Positions 36,117 through 46,062 of a stretch of 64,000 bases of DNA are shown here, one piece after another. The stretch is from Aporhodopirellula sallentina SM41 (GTDB taxonomy: Bacteria; Planctomycetota; Planctomycetia; Pirellulales; Pirellulaceae): contig NZ_ANOH01000095.1 of NCBI RefSeq assembly GCF_000346505.1, forward strand, positions 62,001 to 126,000. Reading direction: 5' to 3'. Position numbers and translations under genes: made by a program. A model generated the notes under the pieces. It ran no database searches and was not told the DNA's origin. It worked only from the letters and a program-made list of their open reading frames with translations. Within the stretch, counting starts at the first letter, position 1, and each line of letters opens with the position of its first letter.

Positions 36117-38135
36117 CTAGTCTTCACTAGGCACCGGGGCGTTTGAACTCCGCTCGGCCACACCTTCCGGAGCCATGATCTGTTCGATCTTGCCGTCGCG
36201 GTCGCCTTTGCGTTTGTGGATCGACGGCCCGATCAATTCGGTCAACTCGCTTTCACTGAGCTCCTCACGTTCGAGCAGACCGCGTGTGATCTTCTCGAGT
36301 TCATCGCGATGCTCTCTCAGCAACTGCTCCGCCTTCTGATCGGCTTCGAGCAAGATGCGAGCCACCTCTTCGTCAATCAGTTCTTGAGTGTGTTCACTGA
36401 ATTGACGTTGTTGGTGAATCTCGCGACCGAGGAACGGATCCTCATCGCTGGTCTTGTAACTGACCGGACCGATCTTCGGGCTCATGCCCCAATGCGTGAC
36501 CATCCGGCGGGCGATGCTCGTTGCCCGTTCGAGGTCATTTTCGGCACCGACGCAGGTTTCGTTGTAGATGATTTTCTCTGCGGCACGGCCGCCCAGAAGC
36601 ACGATCAATTGATGATCGAGCTCCTTTTTGCTCATACTCAACCGGTCTTCGTTGGGCACGTACTGCGTCACACCGAGGGCACGTCCACGAGGAATAATCG
36701 TAACCTTGTGAACAATGTGTGACCCCTCGAGATGCCACGCCGTGAGCGTGTGCCCGGCTTCGTGATAAGCAGTCTTTTCCTTTTCGTCTTCCTGCAGAAC
36801 TTCCTCGCGTTTGGCCCCCATCAGGATCTTGTCGCGGGCGAAGTCGAAGTCGACCATCTCGACCACTTTCTTGTCTTGACGGGCCGCCCAAAGAGCGGCC
36901 TCGTTGACCATGTTTCGGATGTCCGCACCGGTCAAACCGACCGTCCCGGCCGCCAAACGTTTCAGGTCGACATCGTCGGCCAATGGCACATCACGGACGT
37001 GGACTTTGAAGATCTCCTCGCGACCCTTCATCGTCGGACGGCCCACGGTGATGTGACGGTCGAAACGCCCCGGACGAAGAAGCGCCGGGTCGAGAACGTC
37101 AGGTCGGTTCGTCGCCGCGATCACAATCACCGCGTGCGAACCGGAGAAACCGTCCATTTCGCCGAGAATTTGGTTCAGGGTTTGTTCGCGTTCGTCGTGC
37201 CCACCGCCGAGACCGGCACCGCGTTGGCGACCGACCGCATCGATTTCGTCGATGAAGATGATCGACGGGGAATGCTCTTTCGCGGTTTTGAACAAGTCAC
37301 GCACGCGGCTCGCACCGACGCCGACGAACATTTGAATGAATTCACTACCGTTGACGCTGTAGAACGGCACGTCCGCCTCACCGGCGACGGCTCTCGCGAG
37401 CAACGTTTTCCCGGTACCCGGAGGTCCGTTGAGCAAAACGCCCTTGGGAACTTGCCCGCCCAAACGCGAGAATTTGTCTGGCGTTTTGAGGTAATCAACG
37501 ATCTCTTCGAGGTCAGCCTTCACGCCCTGCAGGCCCGCGACGTCGTCGAATGTGATGATCTTGTCAGTCGCTTCGAATCTTTTCGCAGGACTCTTGCTGA
37601 ATCCCGAAAGGAATCCCCCGCCCCCCATCATTTCGTTGCGGCTGCGGCGAATCAACGTGAAGATCAAAAACAGAATCCCCAGCGGCAGAACCAGCATCAA
37701 CAGGATCTGCAGAATTGCCGCGGTCGAGTCAGGCTTTTTGAACTCGTAGTCCTCGACGCCCATTTCCTTGAGGCGTTTTTCCAGAGCACTCGCGTACTCG
37801 TTGCCGGCCGGGCGGGTGAAGACGAACTCTTTCGAATAAAGTTCTTTCTTCGTGTCCTCGTCGACGTTTTTCTCTTTCGGGAACGGTTTTTCGGGCCGAA
37901 TGCGGAATTTCCCTGAAACTTCCAAATCGCCGATCTCGACCGACTCAACGTTCTTCTTTTCCAGTTGCTCCTGGAAAAAACTCGCGGAAATCGTTGAACG
38001 ATCGTCGGGCCGATTGGCAAAGAGAATCGCGGCGAGTGCGGCAATCACGAGGGCAATCATGATCGGATTGCCACCGCGTCGACCACCATCCTGATCAGTC
38101 GGTTGTTTCGAGGGGGACTCGGAGTCCTTGGCCAT
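36117..38135 (-). CDS. ftsH: ATP-dependent zinc metalloprotease FtsH
   Basis: Membrane-bound AAA protease that degrades unassembled membrane proteins and regulators. The 672 residues show two membrane helices (about 25-42 and 139-162) enclosing a periplasmic segment, Walker A GPPGTGKT (237-244), Walker B IIFIDEID (292-299), the second region of homology [20 protein letters not shown] (341-360), and the zinc site HEAGH (458-462). AGGA lies eight bases before the ATG. The stop is five bases before rsgA. The Gly-rich patch [17 protein letters not shown] after the second helix is usual for planctomycete and some other FtsH. Confidence 0.97.
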   Translation of the reverse strand: MAKDSESPSKQPTDQDGGRRGGNPIMIALVIAALAAILFANRPDDRSTISASFFQEQLEKKNVESVEIGDLEVSGKFRIRPEKPFPKEKNVDEDTKKELYSKEFVFTRPAGNEYASALEKRLKEMGVEDYEFKKPDSTAAILQILLMLVLPLGILFLIFTLIRRSRNEMMGGGGFLSGFSKSPAKRFEATDKIITFDDVAGLQGVKADLEEIVDYLKTPDKFSRLGGQVPKGVLLNGPPGTGKTLLARAVAGEADVPFYSVNGSEFIQMFVGVGASRVRDLFKTAKEHSPSIIFIDEIDAVGRQRGAGLGGGHDEREQTLNQILGEMDGFSGSHAVIVIAATNRPDVLDPALLRPGRFDRHITVGRPTMKGREEIFKVHVRDVPLADDVDLKRLAAGTVGLTGADIRNMVNEAALWAARQDKKVVEMVDFDFARDKILMGAKREEVLQEDEKEKTAYHEAGHTLTAWHLEGSHIVHKVTIIPRGRALGVTQYVPNEDRLSMSKKELDHQLIVLLGGRAAEKIIYNETCVGAENDLERATSIARRMVTHWGMSPKIGPVSYKTSDEDPFLGREIHQQRQFSEHTQELIDEEVARILLEADQKAEQLLREHRDELEKITRGLLEREELSESELTELIGPSIHKRKGDRDGKIEQIMAPEGVAERSSNAPVPSED

Positions 38136-38249
38136 ATTGTGTTCCTATCGTGTCTTAGGCTCTTCTATGAACGAGCCGTTTTGGCATTCGCTGCGTGAGT
38201 GTAGCAAGGAGTGTACCGGGAATTCGAAAATACGGCCAACCGAGTCTTT

Positions 38250-39662
38250 TTAGTTCCCGATGATGTACAGAAAGTTTTTCGTCCGCAGCCCTAAACGGTC
38301 GCCCAAATCGACGGGGCTGGCGACGGTATAGTCTTCGTCATCCGCGACTTCATTGGTTGCCAAAACGGGCGGTGCGGCCGAATCGTCGGCCCCCCCGAGA
38401 GGCCCGATCACGGAGGTATGCCCGTTTTCGCCAGTGACGTACAGGTGATCGCCCGAAATCAGTGGCGAACTGCTGTAACTGCGGCGGCTGCGGGGCAATC
38501 GAAGGCTCCACAGGGTCTCGCCCGATTTTGCTGCGAGAGCATAGACGGTTCCTTTGTCGTGCTTGGCGTCGGAGACCACATACAATACGCCGTCACGGAC
38601 CGCAGGGGTCGGTACGTCGCTGCCGATGTCGTCGCGGAACCAAACGATCGCGTCTTTGCCTTCGCCGGCGACCAGTTTCTCAATATCGACCGCGGTCAGG
38701 GTTGCCCCGCGAGAGTAAGGGCAAAAAACCAGATTCCCCTCGGCGACCGGCGACGCGATCGAGCGAAAGAACTTTTGACCTTCGGGGTTGAACCCACCGA
38801 GCCGTCCGATTTCTTTTCCGTCGGTGGCGTCGTTGATGGTCAAGTGGTCGGCCCCCATGACCGCGACAGCCGGACGTCCGTTGACTTCGATCGCGACCGG
38901 GGTCGTGTAGCTCTGGGCGGCTTCTTCAGGTGCATCGGTCATGCGGTCGGTTTTCCATTTCATCTCGCCGGTACTGATATCGAACGCAACCAGATAGCTC
39001 GGCCCGGTTTGCATGACTGGAATCACCACCATCGACTCCACCAACAAAGGCGAGGAGCCAAGGTCCCACCACAGCGAATCTTCGCCGAACTCATCCTGCA
39101 GGTTGTGGGTCCAAAGGACTTCACCGGACAGGTTCACGCACGACAAATCTCCGCTGCGGAAATATGCAACCACGTGCTCTCCGTCGGTAACCGGCGACGG
39201 GTTGCTGCCGCTGCCTTTACGGTGTTTGTTTCCACGGTCCGTTCCCATCGGAACCTGCCAAACGATGCGGGGTTCATTGACGTCAATCGCAAAGAGCACG
39301 TTCTTGCCTTCGACACCGCTGGTCAGGAACGCCGTGTCGCCGACGACCACAGGTGTGCTGCCGCCGGATCCAGGAATTTCAACTCGCGAGGACGACTCTT
39401 CGTTCCATTTCTTCGGCAACGTTCCTTCGGGCGAGACACCTTGCTGCGAAGGCCCACGCCACTGTGGCCAAACGGTCGATTCGTCCTGCCCGGTTGCGTT
39501 CTGCGGTGCACCGGAGGCCGCCACGGTGGTTGCGTCGCTAGCGTCACAGACCGCGGTCGCAAACGCCGAGCAAAGCACCAAACTCCCCGTCGCGATTTTT
39601 GCCGAAATCGAACGGGACGGATTCAAACGAGCGATCATCTTTTGGGCAGAAGTCATGAACAT
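38250..39662 (-). CDS. Secreted PQQ-type beta-propeller protein (WPQWRGP family)
   Basis: A 470-residue exported protein with a signal segment (IATGSLVLCSAFATAVCDAS). The ATG at 39662 is preceded by AGAGGA six bases away. Mature sequence opens with TVWPQWRGPSQQGVSPEG, the hallmark of a large planctomycete family, followed by six or seven propeller blades with recurring phrases (GDTAFLTSGVEGKNVLFAID, GEVLWTHNLQ, GEMKWKTDRM, GTVYALAAKSGETLWSLRLP). These propellers resemble BamB and PQQ dehydrogenases, but no catalytic or PQQ ligand set is evident, so a binding or scaffold role is more likely than an enzyme. A paralogue lies at 44689-46029. Confidence 0.85.
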   Translation of the reverse strand: MFMTSAQKMIARLNPSRSISAKIATGSLVLCSAFATAVCDASDATTVAASGAPQNATGQDESTVWPQWRGPSQQGVSPEGTLPKKWNEESSSRVEIPGSGGSTPVVVGDTAFLTSGVEGKNVLFAIDVNEPRIVWQVPMGTDRGNKHRKGSGSNPSPVTDGEHVVAYFRSGDLSCVNLSGEVLWTHNLQDEFGEDSLWWDLGSSPLLVESMVVIPVMQTGPSYLVAFDISTGEMKWKTDRMTDAPEEAAQSYTTPVAIEVNGRPAVAVMGADHLTINDATDGKEIGRLGGFNPEGQKFFRSIASPVAEGNLVFCPYSRGATLTAVDIEKLVAGEGKDAIVWFRDDIGSDVPTPAVRDGVLYVVSDAKHDKGTVYALAAKSGETLWSLRLPRSRRSYSSSPLISGDHLYVTGENGHTSVIGPLGGADDSAAPPVLATNEVADDEDYTVASPVDLGDRLGLRTKNFLYIIGN

Positions 39663-40272
39663 TCTCGATCCTCTTTTATCTTTGGGGCGGAAGGCAGGCA
39701 GGAGATGGCTGGGCAGGAGATGGCTGGGCAGGAGATGGCTGGGCGGGATATGGATGAGCGGGAGATCGAAGGGAGGGAAATGGAAGGATTGAACAGTAGG
39801 TGCGACGGACGATCCGGTGAACAGCCTTTCGAAGAACTCACCCTGTCGAAGAACTCAGCATCCACTCATCGTTATCCGCTCATCGTTATCCGCTCATTGT
39901 TGCTCGCGTCTATCAGGCGGGGGCAAAGTGGGCGGGAAACCGATCGCGGATGAAAGCCGACACAACGAGAAGCGGTGAATCGATCCACTGCGATATCGGA
40001 TAGGTCAGCGTGTCGGGCTGGTTTGGTGTTCGGATAGGCCGGGTCATTCGGACGGGTTCGACGCATAGCCGCTTATTGTGAAGCAATGACGGAACGCGTA
40101 CCAGTAGCGGGCGTTTGTGGTTCCCCAATGAATCCGATTTTTGTTGGCGTCCGCCTGCCTGATTGCTACATCCGTTGCCGAAAGTCACAACGCCAGAATA
40201 CTTTTGCCAAAGTCCGCCGAAGAATGCGGCACGACTCGATCGAGTAATCGGTTCGGCTCACATCTGCCGTGT
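39663..40272. other. Intergenic region with a short tandem array
   Basis: About 600 bases between minus-strand genes. It holds the 15-bp tandem array at 39693-39755 and a doubled CGTTATCCGCTCAT (about 39870-39895). The 91-residue minus-strand frame at 39913-40188 has no recognisable feature and is not called. Confidence 0.45.
39693..39755. repeat. Tandem minisatellite, 15-bp unit
   Basis: Three full units of GCAGGAGATGGCTGG plus degenerate flanks, purine-rich like the array at 29081. It lies 31 bp upstream of the start of the beta-propeller gene. Confidence 0.75.
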
Positions 40273-41307
40273 TCACGCGTCAACGGGTTCCATCTGGCCT
40301 CCCGATCGCGGTCGTCGCCGGGCGAGCACCATCAAACCCGTCATCGTCAGCGAGATTCCGATCACCAACGTCGCCGTGATCGGCTCGGTAAACAAAACAA
40401 CGCCCGCGATCGCCGCCATCGCCACCTGGGACGCGTTGAGCAAGTGAACCGCAACGATCGGCAACGCCTTCATCGCCGTGGTAATCGCGATGAACGCCAA
40501 GAAATTGAACAACCCGGCAGCAAACATTGACCACCAAAGCGACGCGGGAATCTGCGTCATTTCCGTCACCCCGCCGCGAGCCGCCACGAGGGCGAACAAC
40601 GCGGTCGCGCCCACCACGCCGCTGATCCACATCGCGGTGACCGCCTGCATGCCCCGCTGCATATTGAAACGCATGATCGACGTGAACACTGCGAAACACA
40701 AACCTGAAAAAACAGCGAACCCCGCACCAATCCATCGCTGCATCGCCACACCGGCCTCGGACTGATCGCCACCCCAATTCGCCGCTTCCGGATCGGGATG
40801 CCCGGACTGCGACAGCATCACGACGGCGACCATCAATACTGCCATCGCGATTGCGGTCCGGCGGTTGACCGTTTCGCCCAACAAAAACCGGCCAACGATC
40901 GCGCTGCCGATCAACAAGGCTCCCAACGTGATCGGCACCGCGGTAGCGAGCCCGACCATCCCGAGTGCGACTTGGAACGACGCATTGCCGCCGACCTGGC
41001 CGAGCAAACTGGTCACGACAAATTGCGGGATCAACCACTTGCCACCGCCGACCGCTTGGCCACGTATCTTCAACGCGATCAAAAAAGGGGTCAAACACAC
41101 GACCGTGGGAATCGCCTTCACCGCCGCGACCAAGAACGCGTCGACCGAAACAACCTGCCGCAGCGAAATGTTTGCCAACGTGTAAAGCACCGCCGACAGA
41201 AATCCACACGTGACGCCGAACACGATCCCCGGACGAATGACGTGACCGCAGAACCGCTCGCCCCAATTCGCGATCGGTTCTGCGTTGGCCTGTGTCGCCT
41301 CACTCAT
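40273..41307 (-). CDS. EamA/DMT-superfamily membrane transporter
   Basis: A 344-residue protein with about ten membrane helices in two repeated halves, the layout of drug/metabolite exporters (EamA). Hydrophobic segments include GVTCGFLSAVLYTLANISLR, AVPITLGALLIGSAIVGRFL and VAMAAIAGVVLFTEPITATL, the last holding the conserved LFTEPIT of EamA proteins. Substrate cannot be deduced. Its ATG overlaps the stop of xseA (ATGA), so it is the last gene of the sufU-sufS-xseA run. Confidence 0.85.
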   Translation of the reverse strand: MSEATQANAEPIANWGERFCGHVIRPGIVFGVTCGFLSAVLYTLANISLRQVVSVDAFLVAAVKAIPTVVCLTPFLIALKIRGQAVGGGKWLIPQFVVTSLLGQVGGNASFQVALGMVGLATAVPITLGALLIGSAIVGRFLLGETVNRRTAIAMAVLMVAVVMLSQSGHPDPEAANWGGDQSEAGVAMQRWIGAGFAVFSGLCFAVFTSIMRFNMQRGMQAVTAMWISGVVGATALFALVAARGGVTEMTQIPASLWWSMFAAGLFNFLAFIAITTAMKALPIVAVHLLNASQVAMAAIAGVVLFTEPITATLVIGISLTMTGLMVLARRRPRSGGQMEPVDA

Positions 41308-42671
41308 TTGACTGTCGACTCGATCACGCCATCGGCGACGCGGCTGCGAATCGTTTGACCGGTTTGAACATCGTCGGCCGCGCGAACGACGCGGCCGTCT
41401 TCGGTTTGCGTCACGCTGTACCCACGCGACAGCACGCTCAGCGGAGACAACGCCGAGACGGATGCGGCGAGTTGCCCGAGCCGACTGCGGTTCTGTTCGA
41501 GACGTCGCCGCATCACCGAACGCGCCCGCTCATCGAGTTCATCGACCACGCGACTGCGGTTGAGAACGATTTCGTACGGGTTTCTGAAGAGCGGCCGCGA
41601 CTCGATCCAACTCAGACGCTGGCGCGAGGATTCGATCCTGCGATACAGCGACCGCCGCATCACCCCGTCGAGCGCGTCGAGAACATCGACCAACACCTCA
41701 CGATCGGGCAACACCCGGGTCGCCGCATCGGTCGGTGTCAACGCACGCACGTCGGCGACGAGGTCGGACAACGTGACGTCGATCTCGTGGCCCACCGCCG
41801 ACACGGTCGGAATTCGCGAACGCGAAAGCGCCCGCACGAATTTTTCCTCGTTGAACGACCAAAGATCTTCGAGTGAACCGCCACCACGTGACACGATCAA
41901 AACGTCCGGCAGCGGGTCGAGACGATGCGCCGCGGCGATCCCTTCGACCAACATGTCAACGCTGCCGGGGCCCTGCACGCTGGCGGGAATCAAGACAATT
42001 TCCACGCCCGCATGTCGCGACGCGGCGGCTTGTAGGAAATCGCGGATCGCCGCGCCGGTCGGGCTCGAAACGATCGCGATCTTTCGCGGCACACGCGGCA
42101 ACGGCCGTTTCCGTTCGACAGCGAACAAACCTTCCGACTCGAGCTTCGCCTGCAACTGAGCAAAGGCGAGCTGCAAGGCGCCCATGCCTTGCGGTTGGCA
42201 TTTTTTCACCACCATCTGCACCGAACCACGCGCCGCGTAGACTTCGATGTCGCCGTAACACAGCAGGCTCTGCCCGTCGTCGAGATCGAACGGCAACCGC
42301 TCAGCGACGCTCCGCCACATCACACCGCGGAGTTGCGAACGGTCGTCTTTGAGCGTGAAGTACAAATGGCCGCTGCGAGGTCTCGCGATGTCGGTGATCT
42401 CGCCGGCGACCCACAGGCTCGACAACGACGATTCGACGACCCGTTTGATCCGCTGCGTGACGTCGCTGATGCTGAGCGCTTCTTCGGCCGTGGCGGCTTC
42501 CTTCTTTTTTGCAACCAACGGTTTGTTGACCGCGGTACCGGAGGACTTCGCAGCGGTCACACGCTTCTTGCGAGCGGCTTTTTTCACAGGAGCGCGATCG
42601 GGACCGCTCTCTGCCGGTTCGCCATCGTCGCCGCCAAAGTCAAACGGCAGTTGCTGCGGGTCGGCGGTCAT
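41304..42671 (-). CDS. xseA: Exodeoxyribonuclease VII large subunit
   Basis: Large subunit of the exonuclease that degrades single-stranded DNA. The 455 residues include a Lys/Ala-rich N-terminal extension (about 1-62), then the OB-fold ISDVTQRIKRVVESSLSSLW ... VAGEITDIARPRSGHLYFTL, the catalytic domain with IVSSPTGAAIRDFLQAAASR, VSRGGGSLEDLWSFNEEKFV and TVSAVGHEIDVTLSDLVAD, and a coiled-coil C-terminus. The extension is unusual in length and basic; it may bind DNA (inference). The start overlaps the stop of sufS (ATGA). No xseB small subunit is seen within the window. Confidence 0.96.
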   Translation of the reverse strand: MTADPQQLPFDFGGDDGEPAESGPDRAPVKKAARKKRVTAAKSSGTAVNKPLVAKKKEAATAEEALSISDVTQRIKRVVESSLSSLWVAGEITDIARPRSGHLYFTLKDDRSQLRGVMWRSVAERLPFDLDDGQSLLCYGDIEVYAARGSVQMVVKKCQPQGMGALQLAFAQLQAKLESEGLFAVERKRPLPRVPRKIAIVSSPTGAAIRDFLQAAASRHAGVEIVLIPASVQGPGSVDMLVEGIAAAHRLDPLPDVLIVSRGGGSLEDLWSFNEEKFVRALSRSRIPTVSAVGHEIDVTLSDLVADVRALTPTDAATRVLPDREVLVDVLDALDGVMRRSLYRRIESSRQRLSWIESRPLFRNPYEIVLNRSRVVDELDERARSVMRRRLEQNRSRLGQLAASVSALSPLSVLSRGYSVTQTEDGRVVRAADDVQTGQTIRSRVADGVIESTVK

Positions 42672-43948
42672 GCGTTCGATTCAACCGATCGACGCGAGCG
42701 ACGACGCCGGCCCGTCCGCGCGAATTTTGCTCGCACGTCGGCTACCGCGGCGATCAGCTCATCGACCTCTTCGACCGTGTTGTAGAGGTAGCAACTCGCC
42801 CGGGACGTCGCCGTCACACCGAGAGCTTGATGTAGTGGCATGGTGCAGTGATGGCCGGCTCGCACGGCAACGCCGCGTCCGTCAAGGAACGCCGACACGT
42901 CATGAGCATGCACGCCTTCGATCACAAAACTATTGATGCCCCCTTTTTTCTCGGGTCCGGGCCCGATCACGCGAACGCCGTCGATCGCTCGCAACCCGGC
43001 GTCGGCACGCGCACCGAGGATGCGTTCGTGGGCATGGATGTTTTCCATCCCGATCGACTTGAGATACTTCAACGCCGCCGCCAAACCGATCGCTTCGACA
43101 ATCGGAGGCGTCCCGGCTTCAAACTTCTCGGGCAAATCCTGCGTCGTGAATCCGTCGGTCGTGACGTTCATGATCATCCCGCCACCGCCGAGGAACGGAG
43201 GCATCGCGTTCAAGATCGTTTCTTTTCCGTACAGGACACCGATCCCGGTCGGGCCGCAAACTTTGTGTCCGCTGAAGACGACAAACTCCGCGTCCCAATC
43301 GCGAACATCGATCTCTTGGTGAGGTGCCGCCTGAGCCGCGTCGATCAGAACCGTCGCGTCATGCTCGTGAGCCATCGCCGTCCATTTTTTGACGGGATAT
43401 TCACTGCCCAGCGTATTGCTCGCGGCGGCGAAGGCGAACATCTTCGGCCGCAGGCGATCGAGGTACTCGGCCACAGTCTCGTCACTGATTTCGAACTGGT
43501 CATCGACAGGGATGAACTCGACCCGGCAACCGGTTCGCTCGGCGAGTTGATGCCAGGGCACGATGTTCGCGTGATGCTCGCTGATCAACAGCAAAATCAC
43601 ATCACCAGACGAGACGTTCGCGTCGCCCCACGAACGTGCCACCGTGTTGATCGCGGCCGTCGTCCCCGCGGTGAAGATGACTTCGCCGATGGACGAGGCC
43701 GACAAAAAGTCACGTGTCGTTTCGCGAGCCGATTCGAACGCCTTTGTCGATTCCTCACTGAGCGTGTGAATGCCACGATGGACGTTGGAATAATACTGCA
43801 GATAGCATTCGTCCATCGCGTCGATGACCGCCCTGGGACGCTGCGTCGACGCCGCGTTGTCGAGGTAGATCAACGGCTTGCCGCCGGCGACGTCCCGCTC
43901 GAGCACGGGGAAGTCACGGCGAAGCAAATCAGTATCGAGCAATCCCAT
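42668..43948 (-). CDS. sufS: Cysteine desulfurase SufS
   Basis: PLP enzyme that takes sulfur from cysteine for Fe-S cluster assembly. The 426 residues show FPVLERDVAGGKPLIYLDNA (13-32), the PLP lysine Lys229 in FSGHKVCGP, and the catalytic Cys368 in RAGHHCTMP, the group II (SufS) arrangement. The C-terminus has about 15 extra basic residues (ARTGRRRRSRRSVE). The sufU stop TAA overlaps the sufS ATG (TAATG), and the sufS stop overlaps the xseA start. SufU acts as sulfur acceptor or zinc-dependent partner in such pairs. Confidence 0.96.
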   Translation of the reverse strand: MGLLDTDLLRRDFPVLERDVAGGKPLIYLDNAASTQRPRAVIDAMDECYLQYYSNVHRGIHTLSEESTKAFESARETTRDFLSASSIGEVIFTAGTTAAINTVARSWGDANVSSGDVILLLISEHHANIVPWHQLAERTGCRVEFIPVDDQFEISDETVAEYLDRLRPKMFAFAAASNTLGSEYPVKKWTAMAHEHDATVLIDAAQAAPHQEIDVRDWDAEFVVFSGHKVCGPTGIGVLYGKETILNAMPPFLGGGGMIMNVTTDGFTTQDLPEKFEAGTPPIVEAIGLAAALKYLKSIGMENIHAHERILGARADAGLRAIDGVRVIGPGPEKKGGINSFVIEGVHAHDVSAFLDGRGVAVRAGHHCTMPLHQALGVTATSRASCYLYNTVEEVDELIAAVADVRAKFARTGRRRRSRRSVESNA

Positions 43949-44433
43949 TACTGTTCCTCTCCGAGCGACGGACCGCCGAACGATGTCTGCGATTCCGTCT
44001 CATCCTCTTCGGTGTTGCTGGGGTCCGCTTCCGTTCCGACCGGACGATGCAGTGCCCCCTTCAAAACTTTCCAACTCAACAGGCAGCACTTTTGCCGGTT
44101 GGGGGTTAACTGCGGGCCGAACAGTTTCAACATTTCCTCGGCCGAGAACTTCTCAACCTCTTCGATCGTTTTCCCTTCGATCTCCTCGAGCAGCATCGAC
44201 GCGGACGCCTGACTGATCACGCAACCGTCGCCCTCGAACCACGCTTCAGCAACGCGTCCGTTTTCGTCCAACCTCAGATCAACGTGAATCTTGTCCCCAC
44301 AGAGCGGATTTTTTCCGTCGTGGGCGTGGGTCGCCCCAGCCAACGGGCCCCGGTTGTACGGGTCTTCGTAGTGATCCAGGACGTGCTCTTGATAAATGTC
44401 CTGATCGTTCGGATCGTCCTGCGGGATGGGCAT
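43948..44433 (-). CDS. sufU: SufU-type Fe-S assembly/sulfur-acceptor protein
   Basis: A 161-residue IscU-like protein of the SufU class. The metal/sulfur ligands Cys45 and Asp47 in NPLCGD, Cys71 in GDGCVIS, and Cys116 (with Cys117) in RQKCCLLSW are all present, and the opening DIYQEHVLDHYEDPYNRGPL is characteristic. The last 30 residues form an acidic tail (TEADPSNTEEDETESQTS) not seen in Bacillus SufU. It heads the sufU-sufS-xseA-DMT transcription unit; the remaining suf genes (sufBCD) are not in the window. Confidence 0.93.
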   Translation of the reverse strand: MPIPQDDPNDQDIYQEHVLDHYEDPYNRGPLAGATHAHDGKNPLCGDKIHVDLRLDENGRVAEAWFEGDGCVISQASASMLLEEIEGKTIEEVEKFSAEEMLKLFGPQLTPNRQKCCLLSWKVLKGALHRPVGTEADPSNTEEDETESQTSFGGPSLGEEQ

Positions 44434-44688
44434 CGGATTCTGAAGTTATCGATTGAAGGATGATGGACGGGAAGGAAACCGAACGACGAGACGAATGCGG
44501 GCGGGAAAGCCGCGATCGATCCATTGATTGAGACGTCAGAATCGAAATTCGGTTCGGGAGGAGCACGCGGCTGCGAGAAAACAAACGCTGACGGGGTTCT
44601 GCCCTCCCTGTTACTCTACGCGAGTTGGCAAAAAAAGGAACGCCCACCGAGCCGGCGGCTCGCCCGGCCGCCGGTTCACCTGCGATGT

Positions 44689-46029
44689 CTAACCTGCGAT
44701 ATCGAACGCAAAAATCAAATCCTGGTCGCGGAGAAACAGCGTCTGGTCGGCGATTACCGGATGAGCCCAAATCGCCCCACGATCTCGCGGGATCTCGGTT
44801 TCTCGCGGCAGACGGATCTGGCCGAGCGGTTTCCATTCCTGCCGGCTCGGTTCGACCAAAATCACGCTGCCGTCGCCGTCGTTGTAGCAATACAGCCGGC
44901 CGTCGGCGTAGGCGATCGAACCGCTCTTGTTGCCGCGAATTTTTTCTTGCCACAACGTTTCGCCCGACATCAAATCTTGGGCCATCCACATGCCACCGTT
45001 GGCACGCGTGAAACCATAAATCGTTCCGTCCACCAGCACGACGCCGCCGTGATGGTTTTCCATCGATTTACGACTCTCGTGATAAACGGCGTCCGCGAGA
45101 ATCTTCCCGTCCGAACGCGACAACTGCAGCAGAGCGTTCCCCGCTCCATACGCGCTCGTGTGATAGATCCGGTCGTCTCCGATCAACAGCGGAGTGGGAA
45201 TCGTCGCGGTTCCGTTTCCGGTCACCGTGTTTTCAAACAACTCCTCGCCGGTTTCGCAATCAAACCCCACCACGCCGACCCCCGCCGCGGTGACGTAGTA
45301 GTCGGTTCCGTCGAACGAACCTTTCATCGTCGATGCGTAGTGCGCGTTCGCGTCCACGCCTTCGGAGTTCCAAACGAGCTCTCCGGTCTCGCGATCCAAC
45401 GCCAACATGAACTTTTCGCCGCCGGCGGTCACGACCACGCGTTGGCCATCGATCAACACCGATTCGCTGTATCCCCACTTCGGAATACTACCGCCGTGGT
45501 CGGCAACCAGATCGACTTTCCACTGCAGTTCACCGTTCTCGCGATTGAGCGCCGCGACGACACCAACGTCCGATAGAACGAACGCCTGATTGCCATCGAT
45601 CGTCGGGGTGCTCCTCGGGCCGAGGCCCCATCCGCGACTGTAGTCCGAACCGGTCCCCGCACGCGCGACCCGCGTTTTCCAAATCAGCTTGCCGTTTCGC
45701 GAGTCAAAACAGATCGCGTAGCAATGCTGTTCATCGGCCCCCATCGTATACAGTCTGCCGTCGACGACCGACATGCTGCTGTAACCAACGCCGGCGTTGG
45801 CGGCTTCCCACTTCAACCCAGGCGAGCGTTTCTCCCACGATGGTGCCAAGGATTGGTCCGCCGCATGACCATCGCGCAGCGGACCACGCCACTGCGGCCA
45901 ATCAGCCGCCATCACGTCAAAGGTCAGGGCAGAAGTCGTCAAAGCAAAAAACAGGGCCACACACCACAGTGCTGCATTGCGTTGCGGGTTCGCGGGGTCT
46001 GAATCGTAAAGACGCAGCGTCGAGTTCAT
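44689..46029 (-). CDS. Secreted PQQ-type beta-propeller protein (paralogue)
   Basis: A 446-residue exported propeller with signal segment (NAALWCVALFFALTTSALTF, cleavage near VMAADW) and the family opening ADWPQWRGPLRDGHAADQ. Blade-like phrases recur: GKLIWKTRVA, GELQWKVDLV, GELVWNSEGV, GETLWQEKIR. It resembles the protein at 38250-39662 in start motif and length but is only distantly similar. No PQQ-ligand or dehydrogenase motif is seen. It lies 255 bases downstream of sufU's start region on the same strand and 33 bases after hisB, so it may be co-transcribed with hisB. Confidence 0.85.
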   Translation of the reverse strand: MNSTLRLYDSDPANPQRNAALWCVALFFALTTSALTFDVMAADWPQWRGPLRDGHAADQSLAPSWEKRSPGLKWEAANAGVGYSSMSVVDGRLYTMGADEQHCYAICFDSRNGKLIWKTRVARAGTGSDYSRGWGLGPRSTPTIDGNQAFVLSDVGVVAALNRENGELQWKVDLVADHGGSIPKWGYSESVLIDGQRVVVTAGGEKFMLALDRETGELVWNSEGVDANAHYASTMKGSFDGTDYYVTAAGVGVVGFDCETGEELFENTVTGNGTATIPTPLLIGDDRIYHTSAYGAGNALLQLSRSDGKILADAVYHESRKSMENHHGGVVLVDGTIYGFTRANGGMWMAQDLMSGETLWQEKIRGNKSGSIAYADGRLYCYNDGDGSVILVEPSRQEWKPLGQIRLPRETEIPRDRGAIWAHPVIADQTLFLRDQDLIFAFDIAG

Positions 46030-46062
46030 AAACAGTTTTTACAGATAGCGGATCAGACGGGT

